Shown one piece after another: positions 43,181-50,265 of a stretch of 64,000 nucleotides of DNA (positions are counted from its first letter, which is position 1; each line of letters starts with the position of its first letter). The DNA comes from an uncultured Bacteroidales bacterium. GTDB taxonomy: Bacteria > Bacteroidota > Bacteroidia > Bacteroidales > F082. The notes beneath the pieces are model-generated. The model was given only the letters and a program-made list of their open reading frames with translations, was not told where the DNA came from and ran no database searches. A program made the position numbers and the translations under genes. The stretch spans positions 268,524 to 332,523 of the forward strand of contig CAJOHD010000001.1 in assembly GCA_905234275.1 (NCBI GenBank), in the 5' to 3' direction.

Positions 43181-43215
43181 CAAAAATAGTCAAAATAATT
43201 GATTCTTCATTCAAA
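43181..43215 (-). promoter_or_regulatory. EamA promoter (leaderless?)
   Basis: On the minus strand TTTG (43215-43212), a 23-base spacer and TATTTTTG (43188-43181) are followed by CACC and then the ATG at 43176. Confidence 0.5.
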
Positions 43216-43232
43216 ATAATTTTGTAATTTTG
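43199..43232 (+). promoter_or_regulatory. Promoter of the PHP-domain gene
   Basis: TTG at 43199-43201, a 23-base spacer and TAATTTTG at 43225-43232 lie 30 bases before the gene at 43263. The -33 regions of this and the divergent EamA promoter overlap. Confidence 0.5.
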
Positions 43233-43262
43233 TTGTTAATAATAATGTCGTATATGTCGTAA

Positions 43263-44480
43263 ATGAAAAAAGTTTTCAAATATTTCCTATACTTGGTCAG
43301 TGCATTCATCTGCTTTCTGATTGCGATGAATATTTTCGTGCCGGTTTATGTCTTCGATGAGCCGGTTCCATTCCATGGCGATTATCTTCATAATCCATAT
43401 CAAGATATCGACTCAACATATTGGAAATGCTGCAATTTCCACGGACATACGCGTCAATATGGTGGTGTGACTAACGGCAGAAATAATGGCAACGCGGTTT
43501 ACGACAGCATGTATCGTCTTTTTGGCTACGATCACGTCGGGATATCAGATTATAATAAGGTGAATGGCTATGAAAATGGCAAAGATCCCGGATTTATTCC
43601 TGGTTATGAACATGGTTACAATGTGTGGAAAATCCATCAGGTGTGCCTCGGAACCAAGAAAGTGCGCCGAATCGATTATTTCTTCTATCAGACTTTAAGT
43701 CATAAGCAGCACATGCTCAATAAGTTAGGCGAGCAGAATAGGGTAGTGGCAGTGGCTCATCCGAGTTTCGTGGATGGCAGCTATAATGTGCGCGACATGA
43801 AATATCTCAGCAACTATAAAGTTTTGGAGGTTTTGAACGGCTTCGTCAACTCGCCTGAACACTGGGATATGGCGCTTTCCAACGGTCATCTTGTCTATCT
43901 CATTGCCGATGATGATACTCACGATGTGCTGAAAGTCAACGATATAGCACTGAGAATAACTTATCTTAACGCCAAAGACAATGATGCCAATCAGCTTTAC
44001 GATGCTCTCCTCTCGGGTAAGGCTGTCGGTGTTGACTTCGACCTCGACCGTCAGGAGAAAATGGATCATAAAGTGGAACGCTTCAAGCGTGATATACCTT
44101 ATTTAAATAGTGCAAAGTTGAATGGCAACTATTTTGCTGTAAGTGTCACAAAACCAATAAGAAAGGTGCAGTTTATAGGACAAAATGGCACCGTTTTGAA
44201 AGAAGAAAATCATACCTCAGAAGACGCTGTTTATAATGTCTCATACCAAATACAACACTCTGACCAATACGTTCGCACCGTTTTGACTTTCTTTGATGGC
44301 ACTACAATGTGGCTTAACCCGATTACTCGTCATGAAAGTCCGGACATCACAAAACAGCGCTTGGATCACATCTCTTACACGTGGACGGCTGCATTGTGGA
44401 TGGTTTATCTTGGCATTATTTTGCTGATAATCAAATTGGTGCAAAAATACACGCAGAATAAAAAAGTACACGCAGAGTAA
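43263..44480 (+). CDS. Membrane-anchored PHP-fold metal-dependent hydrolase
   Basis: The 405-residue protein has a transmembrane segment near residues 7-29 and another near 376-397. Between them lies a domain with the metal-binding pattern of the PHP family: CNFHGHTRQ (60-62), HVGISDYN, PGYEHGYN, VAHPS and IADDDTHD. PHP proteins are phosphoesterases or pyrophosphatases; here the active site is predicted outside the cytosol, which is unusual. The last ten codons (QNKKVHAE) are encoded by copies of a TACACGCAGA repeat, so the C-terminus may be extended by chance. Confidence 0.78.
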   Translation: MKKVFKYFLYLVSAFICFLIAMNIFVPVYVFDEPVPFHGDYLHNPYQDIDSTYWKCCNFHGHTRQYGGVTNGRNNGNAVYDSMYRLFGYDHVGISDYNKVNGYENGKDPGFIPGYEHGYNVWKIHQVCLGTKKVRRIDYFFYQTLSHKQHMLNKLGEQNRVVAVAHPSFVDGSYNVRDMKYLSNYKVLEVLNGFVNSPEHWDMALSNGHLVYLIADDDTHDVLKVNDIALRITYLNAKDNDANQLYDALLSGKAVGVDFDLDRQEKMDHKVERFKRDIPYLNSAKLNGNYFAVSVTKPIRKVQFIGQNGTVLKEENHTSEDAVYNVSYQIQHSDQYVRTVLTFFDGTTMWLNPITRHESPDITKQRLDHISYTWTAALWMVYLGIILLIIKLVQKYTQNKKVHAE

Positions 44481-44523
44481 AATTTTTTACACGTAGAAAA
44501 CAACGAAATACACGCAGAATAAA
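44449..44523. repeat. TACACGCAGAATAAA repeat, four copies
   Basis: Units begin at 44449, 44467, 44488 and 44509 (spacing 18, 21, 21). Variants are TACACGCAGAATAAA, TACACGCAGAGTAAA, TACACGTAGAAAA and TACACGCAGAATAAA. The second contains the TAA stop of the PHP gene. Confidence 0.85.
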
Positions 44524-44544
44524 GTTCTTGTCGTGTCGATACCC

Positions 44545-44552
44545 TATTTTTG
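44545..44552 (+). promoter_or_regulatory. -7 element upstream of the surface-protein gene at 44692
   Basis: TATTTTTG followed by CC lies 139 bases before the start codon. A TTCTTG at 44525-44530 is a possible but too close -33 element. Confidence 0.35.
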
Positions 44553-44631
44553 CCGCTTGATTTAACCATTTAAAATTTTAAATCCAATAGTGTAGAAAAC
44601 GGCAGAAAAATTTGATGAATTGGTGATTTGT

Positions 44632-44661
44632 ACGGCAATAGCGCTTCAGCGCTATTGCCGT
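44632..44661 (+). other. Strong hairpin in the leader of the 44692 gene
   Basis: ACGGCAATAGCGCT pairs perfectly with AGCGCTATTGCCGT around a TC centre, leaving a tight loop. There is no T-run after it, so it does not look like a terminator. It lies 30 bases before the start codon, inside the leader predicted from the promoter at 44545. Confidence 0.7.
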
Positions 44662-44691
44662 CAACAATTCAGTTCCCCTAAAATTTAAAGT

Positions 44692-46713
44692 ATGAGAAAA
44701 GAATTTAATCTATTGAGAATCAGGATATTATTGTGCTCTGTTCTCGCGATTTTGTTACTGTCTCCAACCATTCTTAACGCTCAGAGAACAGATAATTTCT
44801 TTAGTGAGTATGAAGATGTCTATGATAACCGTCAATTAGTTTCAGATTTAACTTCACTTAATCTTGGCGGTTTCATTGACGAAGATCCTACAGTTCCAGT
44901 TGGAAGCGGATTATTCATAATGCTAGCTGCCGGCGTTGGATATGCGATTTATAGTCGCAAACGTTCATTACGTAAGGGTGTCGTGTTGTTATTTGCATTT
45001 GCTCTTTTATTAGGTACGACACAATGTAAAAAGGAAGTGCTGACGCCAGCTGTAACAGGTAATGAAGGATTACACATAATCCTTGATGCAGGCTGTAGTG
45101 ATGATAGAACAATATTTGATCCAAATGCAACTAATCCCTTTAAATGGGCTGAAGGTGTAGTAGAATACATTTATGTTGGAGGCGACAAGCACATAGCAAC
45201 TTCTGGCCATTTGGGAACACTTAGTGAAACTGGCAATGGAAGCAATACAATGTCTTTTTCCGGTACGTTGAATAATAGTCCTAGCCTTTCTGGAGAAACT
45301 CTTTACTTTTTCTATATTGGGCAAGGAATAGAACGTGATAGCTATCCAATGTTTACAACATTCTATACAGACCAGGATGGACAATTAAACAATGTAACCG
45401 AATATCATATAGCTGTAGGTAGTGCCCAATATACTAACGGTCAGACTGCCTTTAATGCTAATCTTGACATGAAAATGGCAATAGCTTATTTTGACTTGAG
45501 TGAATTTGGCAATGAAGACGTATTTATTTATGGTGATGACATATATACTATTGCCGATTTAAACTATCTTAATGGCGCCATGACAGGAAAAGCAAAAGGC
45601 TGTATAAAAACCAAAGCGGTTGGCACTGGAAACTACATAGCTCTGATACCTTCAACAACGGAACAAACAAATATAAAGTTTGTTAGTGAAACTAGAAAAG
45701 GAGAAATAACATTTTATCGAGGTATACAAGCAAAACATTATTATTCCAGCGGAGGTAATCCGTTACATGTCAATACTGAAGAAAAAATCGTCGGTAATGA
45801 AGGCCTCTTGAACGGTAAGTTTGCCGTGGCTGCCGGGAAACAAGTGCATTTCTCCCAAGGAAATTTACAGTATATTGGCAACGATACTAAGCCTTATTGG
45901 AAATTTGCCGATCATCAATACGATTATCTTGGAACTACTACATCTCAAGATAGTGAATTAGAGAATGTTAACAGAGACCTGTTTGGCTGGGCAACAAGTG
46001 GATATCACAGAAAAACAGACTACTTTAACAGCAAAAACTATCCATTTACGGTATCAAACTCAGCGGCTTCTTGGCATGGTATGGCTCATGGTCAAGTCTA
46101 TGGTTATGGTCCTACAAGGGTTAATCAATCATCTGATGCTATACCTGTAAAATATCAAATTGAGCCATCAGATTTTTCTGGTGCTAGTGTCTATTATGAC
46201 TGGGGCGTTTTTAATGCAATAAAGAACGGTGGTGATATGCCAGGTTTGTGGCGTACATTATCAAGAGATGAATGGAGATATTTGTTAACACAACGAACTA
46301 CTAGCATCACAATAAATGGTACGGCGAGTGCAAGGTATACAATAGCAACAATTAATACAAACAGCGTTCCAGTTAATGGTATTATCATAATTCCTGATGA
46401 TTATAGCGGAGTCACCACAAGCACTTCAGATATTGCATGGGGTACAATCAATGGCGCTACAACAAAAACACAATGTACAACAATTGGTTGGAACGATTTA
46501 GCATCAGCTGGCTGCGTGTTTCTCCCCAATGCAGGTTATCGTGATATAACTACTGTAAAAGATGTCGGACAGGTTGGGAACTACTGGAGCAATTACAATT
46601 ATGGCTATGCAGATGCATATTATATTTACATCGGCCAAACTGGTATTAATTCAAACATTCACAAACAACGTTACTATGGCTGTTCTGTCCGCCTCGTTCG
46701 CGATGCTAATTAA
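44692..46713 (+). CDS. Surface protein: fimbrillin-like middle and C-type-lectin/FGE-like C-terminal domain
   Basis: The 673-residue protein has a signal peptide to about residue 30, a PVGSGLFIMLAAGVGYAIYSRKR segment, a second hydrophobic stretch ending in GTTQCKKE, a middle (about 120-350) like Bacteroidales fimbrillin-type domains (SFSGTLNNSPS, LYFFYIGQG), and a C-terminal domain from about 370. That domain has VHFSQGNLQYI, YWKFADHQYDYLG, RDLFGWATSGY, WRTLSRDEWRYLLTQR, CVFLPNAGYRD, YWSNYNYGYADAYYIYIGQ and YYGCSVRLVRDAN. The series is typical of a Bacteroidales family with a lectin/FGE-like fold. The last 50 residues are rich in N, Y and S. Its stop overlaps that of nadE. Confidence 0.75.
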   Translation: MRKEFNLLRIRILLCSVLAILLLSPTILNAQRTDNFFSEYEDVYDNRQLVSDLTSLNLGGFIDEDPTVPVGSGLFIMLAAGVGYAIYSRKRSLRKGVVLLFAFALLLGTTQCKKEVLTPAVTGNEGLHIILDAGCSDDRTIFDPNATNPFKWAEGVVEYIYVGGDKHIATSGHLGTLSETGNGSNTMSFSGTLNNSPSLSGETLYFFYIGQGIERDSYPMFTTFYTDQDGQLNNVTEYHIAVGSAQYTNGQTAFNANLDMKMAIAYFDLSEFGNEDVFIYGDDIYTIADLNYLNGAMTGKAKGCIKTKAVGTGNYIALIPSTTEQTNIKFVSETRKGEITFYRGIQAKHYYSSGGNPLHVNTEEKIVGNEGLLNGKFAVAAGKQVHFSQGNLQYIGNDTKPYWKFADHQYDYLGTTTSQDSELENVNRDLFGWATSGYHRKTDYFNSKNYPFTVSNSAASWHGMAHGQVYGYGPTRVNQSSDAIPVKYQIEPSDFSGASVYYDWGVFNAIKNGGDMPGLWRTLSRDEWRYLLTQRTTSITINGTASARYTIATINTNSVPVNGIIIIPDDYSGVTTSTSDIAWGTINGATTKTQCTTIGWNDLASAGCVFLPNAGYRDITTVKDVGQVGNYWSNYNYGYADAYYIYIGQTGINSNIHKQRYYGCSVRLVRDAN

Positions 46714-47456
46714 AGACTGAAATGCGGAATCGGCTCCAACTTGAACTGATTCTTCTTGTGCTTGTCGTCGATCTTCGCTTTAATGACAGGATCTTCGCAA
46801 ACGCCAGTGCGGATGTATTTATCTAAGGTGGCGTAAGTGAAGCCTAAGTTATCTTCGTCGCTCTTGCCGCATAAGCCATCTGATGGGGTCTTCTCGACCA
46901 ATTCGATAGGCAAACCTAGCTCTTTGCCGATAGCTTTCACTTCCTGCACCGTGAGTCCACCGAGAGGGGAGAAGTCGCCAGCTGCATCACCGTAACGGGT
47001 GCTGTAACCTACCCAGTCTTCCGAGAGGTTGCAGGTGTTTGCCACACGACCGTTTACCGACTGTGAAACAGCGTATGCCGCTGTCATCCTCAAACGTGGA
47101 GGCATGTTGATAACTGTCTGATTAGCAACGTCTTTGCCGAGCGTTCCGAGTTTTTCTTTCACCTCTTTCATCAGAGCGTTATATGTCTCACCGATGTTAA
47201 TGCAGCAATATTTTATTCCTAGGTGGTTGATGAGCTTCATGCTGTCGGAGATGTCTTTCTGCACTCCATTTGGCATTGTCACACCGTAAACGCGTTCCTT
47301 GCCGAGCGCCTCTACACACAACCCCGCCACTATGCTGCTGTCCTTGCCACCCGATATGGCGACCACAGCGTTACAGCCCGGACCATTCACTTCGAACCAG
47401 TCTCTAATCCATTGAACTACACGGTCTTTTACTTCTTTTGCATTAAAATTTTCCAT
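46710..47456 (-). CDS. nadE: NH3-dependent NAD+ synthetase
   Basis: NadE converts deamido-NAD to NAD using ammonia and ATP. The 248-residue protein has the P-loop SGGKDSS (35-41), then NLSEDWVGYSTRYGDAAGDFSPLGGLT and EKTPSDGLCGKSDEDNLGF, the core of the synthetase. There is no glutaminase domain, so ammonia is the direct nitrogen donor. It runs convergent to the 44692 gene; their stop codons share the sequence TTAA. A palindrome of AGACGGTCG type lies in its 5' region. Confidence 0.93.
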   Translation of the reverse strand: MENFNAKEVKDRVVQWIRDWFEVNGPGCNAVVAISGGKDSSIVAGLCVEALGKERVYGVTMPNGVQKDISDSMKLINHLGIKYCCINIGETYNALMKEVKEKLGTLGKDVANQTVINMPPRLRMTAAYAVSQSVNGRVANTCNLSEDWVGYSTRYGDAAGDFSPLGGLTVQEVKAIGKELGLPIELVEKTPSDGLCGKSDEDNLGFTYATLDKYIRTGVCEDPVIKAKIDDKHKKNQFKLEPIPHFSL

Positions 47457-47471
47457 AACTTATAAATCTTT

Positions 47472-47491
47472 AGACGGTCGACCGACCGTCT
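47472..47491. repeat. Perfect 9-bp inverted repeat upstream of nadE
   Basis: AGACGGTCG-AC-CGACCGTCT is perfectly palindromic. It lies 16 bases before the nadE start, next to a TAAACT-type repeat tract (47490-47545). A related but shorter pair, GACGGT/ACCGTC, forms the attenuator stem upstream of pyrB. Confidence 0.75.
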
Positions 47492-47545
47492 CTACTTTAA
47501 ACTTCAAAACTACTCTAAACTCTAAACTCTACACTCTCAACTCTT
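47490..47545. repeat. TAAACT-type short-repeat tract
   Basis: CTTTAAACTT, CTACTCTAAACTCTAAACTCTACACTCT and AACTCTT repeat between the YggS and nadE genes. Units match the tracts at 28652 and, inverted, 51601. Confidence 0.7.
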
Positions 47546-48212
47546 AATTATAATTTCGTTCTCCAAAAATTTTACTTCCGACTCTCACCATCGTCGAGCC
47601 TTCTTCAATGGCAATCGGGTAGTCGTGCGACATTCCCATCGAGATCTCCTTAAACCACTTGCAGCCGTTGAAATACTTGGTTTTCAATGTGCCGAAAATC
47701 TCTTTCAGGTGCTTGAACTCCTTGCGAACCTGAGTCATATCGTCGGTGTTGGTCGCCATTCCCATCACGCCGCAGATGCGTACGTTTTTCATCGCCTTGA
47801 AGATGTCGGAATTCAGTATTTCCTCGGCTTCTTCCATGCTGAGGCCGAATTTTGTCTCCTCTTCGGCAATGTGGAACTGCAGCAGGCAATCGACCACAAT
47901 GTCGTGTTTTGCAGCCTCTTTATTAACGGCTTGTAATAAATTAAAGGTGTCGATTGAATGAATCAACTTGACATATTGAATAATGTATTTGATCTTGTTT
48001 GTCTGCAAATGTCCGATGAAATGCCAGTCGATGTCCTTTGGCAAAACCTCGTGTTTGTCGCGCATCTCAAGGGCGTGATTCTCACCAAAAACACGTTGTC
48101 CGGCGTCGTAAGCCTCCTGAATGTCCTCCACAGGTTTGGTCTTCGACACCGCCACCAACAAAACTCCCGAAGGGATTGTTTTTCTTACTGTTTCCAAATT
48201 TTCCTTTACCAT
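47544..48212 (-). CDS. YggS-family PLP homeostasis protein
   Basis: The 222-residue protein is a single TIM barrel of the YggS/PLPBP family. It binds pyridoxal phosphate through K24 in VSKTKP, with VFGENHALEM, WHFIGHLQTNK, HSIDTFNL, MGMATNTDD and GMSHDYPIAIEEGSTMVRVGSKIFGER following in the family order. Members buffer PLP and affect amino acid metabolism without a known reaction. I chose ATG 48212; the longer version uses a TTG inside the promoter element at 48237-48244. Confidence 0.92.
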   Translation of the reverse strand: MVKENLETVRKTIPSGVLLVAVSKTKPVEDIQEAYDAGQRVFGENHALEMRDKHEVLPKDIDWHFIGHLQTNKIKYIIQYVKLIHSIDTFNLLQAVNKEAAKHDIVVDCLLQFHIAEEETKFGLSMEEAEEILNSDIFKAMKNVRICGVMGMATNTDDMTQVRKEFKHLKEIFGTLKTKYFNGCKWFKEISMGMSHDYPIAIEEGSTMVRVGSKIFGERNYN

Positions 48213-48236
48213 GATGACAAAGTTTTTAAAACAATG

Positions 48237-48244
48237 CAAAATTA
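48237..48244 (-). promoter_or_regulatory. YggS gene promoter -7 element
   Basis: On the minus strand TAATTTTG lies about 25 bases before the start codon. No clear -33 element. Confidence 0.45.
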
Positions 48245-48247
48245 CTA

Positions 48248-48330
48248 AAAGTTTTTAGTCGTTAGTCGTTAGTTGTTAGTTTTTTTTATTAAAAAAATAT
48301 AAGGTCTAAAGTCTAATGTCTAAAGACTTT
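48248..48330. repeat. TAGTCGTTAGT / GTCTAAAG short-repeat tract
   Basis: Units TTTTTAGTCGTTAGTCGTTAGTTGTTAG and GGTCTAAAGTCTAATGTCTAAAGAC repeat here between divergent genes. The same motifs occur at 25741 and 59085. Confidence 0.75.
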
Positions 48331-48334
48331 TTAT

Positions 48335-48342
48335 TATTTTTG
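48335..48342 (+). promoter_or_regulatory. LtaS-like gene promoter -7 element
   Basis: TATTTTTGCA lies 16 bases before the start codon at 48358. This position argues against the longer open frame starting at 48316, which would cover the element. Confidence 0.5.
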
Positions 48343-48357
48343 CAAAAATTTCAAACT

Positions 48358-50226
48358 ATGAAGAAATACGTTATTTATCTCGTTAAGATATTGATTTTCT
48401 TACTGGTAATGTTCGCAACAATGCGAGTGGTCTTCATTGTTAACTATTGGCATCTGGTCAATGTTGACATGGTTCCGTTTATGGAGATAATCAGAAGCTT
48501 CTTTAAGGCAATACCTCTCGACATTGCCACTGCGTGCTTCATCATGGCACTGCCGGCCCTCGTCTTTTTCATCGGGATGTGCTTCAACCGAAACATCAAC
48601 TATCGCTGGATGCGATGGTATTTTTACATAATAATCGCCAGCTATGTCCTTGCCGTGATGGGCGAGATAGGCATCTATGGCGAGTGGGGTACCAAGCTGA
48701 GCGCCAAGGCTTTAGCTTATCTTGAGAACCCTTCGGAGGTGATAAACACTGCCTCTACTCAGCAAACAGTGCTGTTAATCTCGCTGTGGGCTTGCTTCAC
48801 CCTGTTGTTCTGCTGGTGGTATGTCCGCTGGATCGAGCCTTCGAAAATCATATTACACGAAAGAAAAATCGACTGGTTTATGTATCCTGCGCTTTTCGTC
48901 CTCACTTTCGGCATGATATTCATCGGAATGCGTGGTGGTTTTGGCGAGATACCGATTTCGACGAGCTCAGGATATTTCAGTAACTATAAGATAGTCAACA
49001 TTATGACAGTTAATCCTGTCTATAATCTTGCCGAAAACCTCACCAACGACCGCAAGGTGAAAGACAACGCGCACTTCAACTATATGGATTTCGAAACAGC
49101 GAAAGCTATCACAGAAGAGACTCATAAAGTTGAATGCGACTCCACGGTCAACATCTTGAAGACAGAGCGTCCTAACGTGTTGATAGTCTTGCTCGAAAGC
49201 TGGTCCGGTGACCTTATTGAGTCGCTTGGTGGCGACCCAAGCATTGCACCTAACTTCCATGAACTTGAGAAAGACGGACTGCTGTTTACCAATTTCTATG
49301 CATCAGCAAACCGTTCGCAACAGGCCATAGCTTCAATCATCGGCGGACTGCCAGGCCTTCCTGTGACTACTATCACCAACCATCAGGAGAAATATTACGC
49401 TATCCCGTCAATCATCCAACCGCTTGATTCTCTTGGATATTACTCGAGTTTCTACTTCGGCGGCGAGCTTAACTATGGTAATATCTTGTCGTATCTGAGA
49501 TATAACGAGTTCGACAGAATAGTTGAAGGTAAAGACGTTACCGAGCATTTCCATAAGGGCAAACTCGGCATTCAGGATACCGACATGCTTCCTTGGGCTG
49601 CTAAGGATATCAACAGTCAGCCGGAGCCGTTCTTCACCACTATATTCACACTGAGCACTCACTCGCCATACGACTATCCGAAGATCTTCGAAGAGCTTGA
49701 ATGGCCTCAGCTTGAGAAGGTTTTCGTCAACTCGGCTAAATATACCGACATCGCCATAAAACTCTTCATGGATAGGGCAAAACAGCAGCCGTGGTACGAC
49801 AACACTTTATTCCTCTTCATGGCTGACCACAGTCACCCGTCATATAAGAACTATCCGCTGGAATCATTTGAGTATCATAAGATTCCGTTGCTTATTTACG
49901 GTGAGCCATTGCAGGATTCACTCCGTGGGACCACATTCGACAAGATCTGCGGCAATACCGATATCCCGGCAACGCTTTTGGCACAGTTTGGAGTCAATCA
50001 TGATGAGTTCATCTGGAGTAAAGATGTGTTCAATACTTGCTATAAACCATTCGCTTTCTTTGAGTTATATAGTGGTTTAGGCTGGAAGACCGACGAAGGC
50101 GAGTTCGTCATCACAACCAATAACACTGTGGTGAAAAACACCTTCCCGGAGGACAAGTCCGACAGCCTCACACGTCAGGGCAAGGCTTATATGCAATATC
50201 ACTTCGATTTGTTCAACAGATATTAA
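48358..50226 (+). CDS. LTA-synthase/sulfatase-fold membrane protein
   Basis: The 622-residue protein has about five transmembrane helices in the first 210 residues. An extracytoplasmic domain of the alkaline-phosphatase/sulfatase fold follows: VLIVLLESWSGDLIESLGG, ASANRSQQAIASIIGG, YFGGELNYGNIL, STHSPYD and FLFMADHSHPSY (metal ligands). This is the LtaS/OpgB/phosphoethanolamine-transferase layout. In LtaS the nucleophile is a threonine at the start of the second motif; here the corresponding residue looks like serine (RSQQ). The donor and acceptor are unknown; a phosphoglycerol or phosphoethanolamine transfer to a glycan or lipid is possible. The TATTTTTG element 16 bases upstream fixes the start. 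Confidence 0.88.
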   Translation: MKKYVIYLVKILIFLLVMFATMRVVFIVNYWHLVNVDMVPFMEIIRSFFKAIPLDIATACFIMALPALVFFIGMCFNRNINYRWMRWYFYIIIASYVLAVMGEIGIYGEWGTKLSAKALAYLENPSEVINTASTQQTVLLISLWACFTLLFCWWYVRWIEPSKIILHERKIDWFMYPALFVLTFGMIFIGMRGGFGEIPISTSSGYFSNYKIVNIMTVNPVYNLAENLTNDRKVKDNAHFNYMDFETAKAITEETHKVECDSTVNILKTERPNVLIVLLESWSGDLIESLGGDPSIAPNFHELEKDGLLFTNFYASANRSQQAIASIIGGLPGLPVTTITNHQEKYYAIPSIIQPLDSLGYYSSFYFGGELNYGNILSYLRYNEFDRIVEGKDVTEHFHKGKLGIQDTDMLPWAAKDINSQPEPFFTTIFTLSTHSPYDYPKIFEELEWPQLEKVFVNSAKYTDIAIKLFMDRAKQQPWYDNTLFLFMADHSHPSYKNYPLESFEYHKIPLLIYGEPLQDSLRGTTFDKICGNTDIPATLLAQFGVNHDEFIWSKDVFNTCYKPFAFFELYSGLGWKTDEGEFVITTNNTVVKNTFPEDKSDSLTRQGKAYMQYHFDLFNRY

Positions 50227-50235
50227 AATATTTTG

Positions 50236-50243
50236 TAATTTTG
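50236..50243 (+). promoter_or_regulatory. ffh promoter -7 element
   Basis: TAATTTTG followed by CAGC lies 22 bases before the ffh start codon. The -33 candidate TTTG at 50208-50211 gives a rather long spacer of 24. Confidence 0.4.
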
Positions 50244-50265
50244 CAGCTTAATAAAATTTTGAGAT

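Noticed and set aside
44600..46713. Diversity-generating retroelement
   Set aside because: No reverse transcriptase, accessory gene or template repeat in the window; only the fold of the C-terminus suggests it. It is kept as a finding to test, not as a feature.
48316..48357. Longer start for the LtaS-like protein
   Set aside because: It would place the start before the TATTTTTG promoter element and inside a repeat tract, and it delays the first membrane helix.
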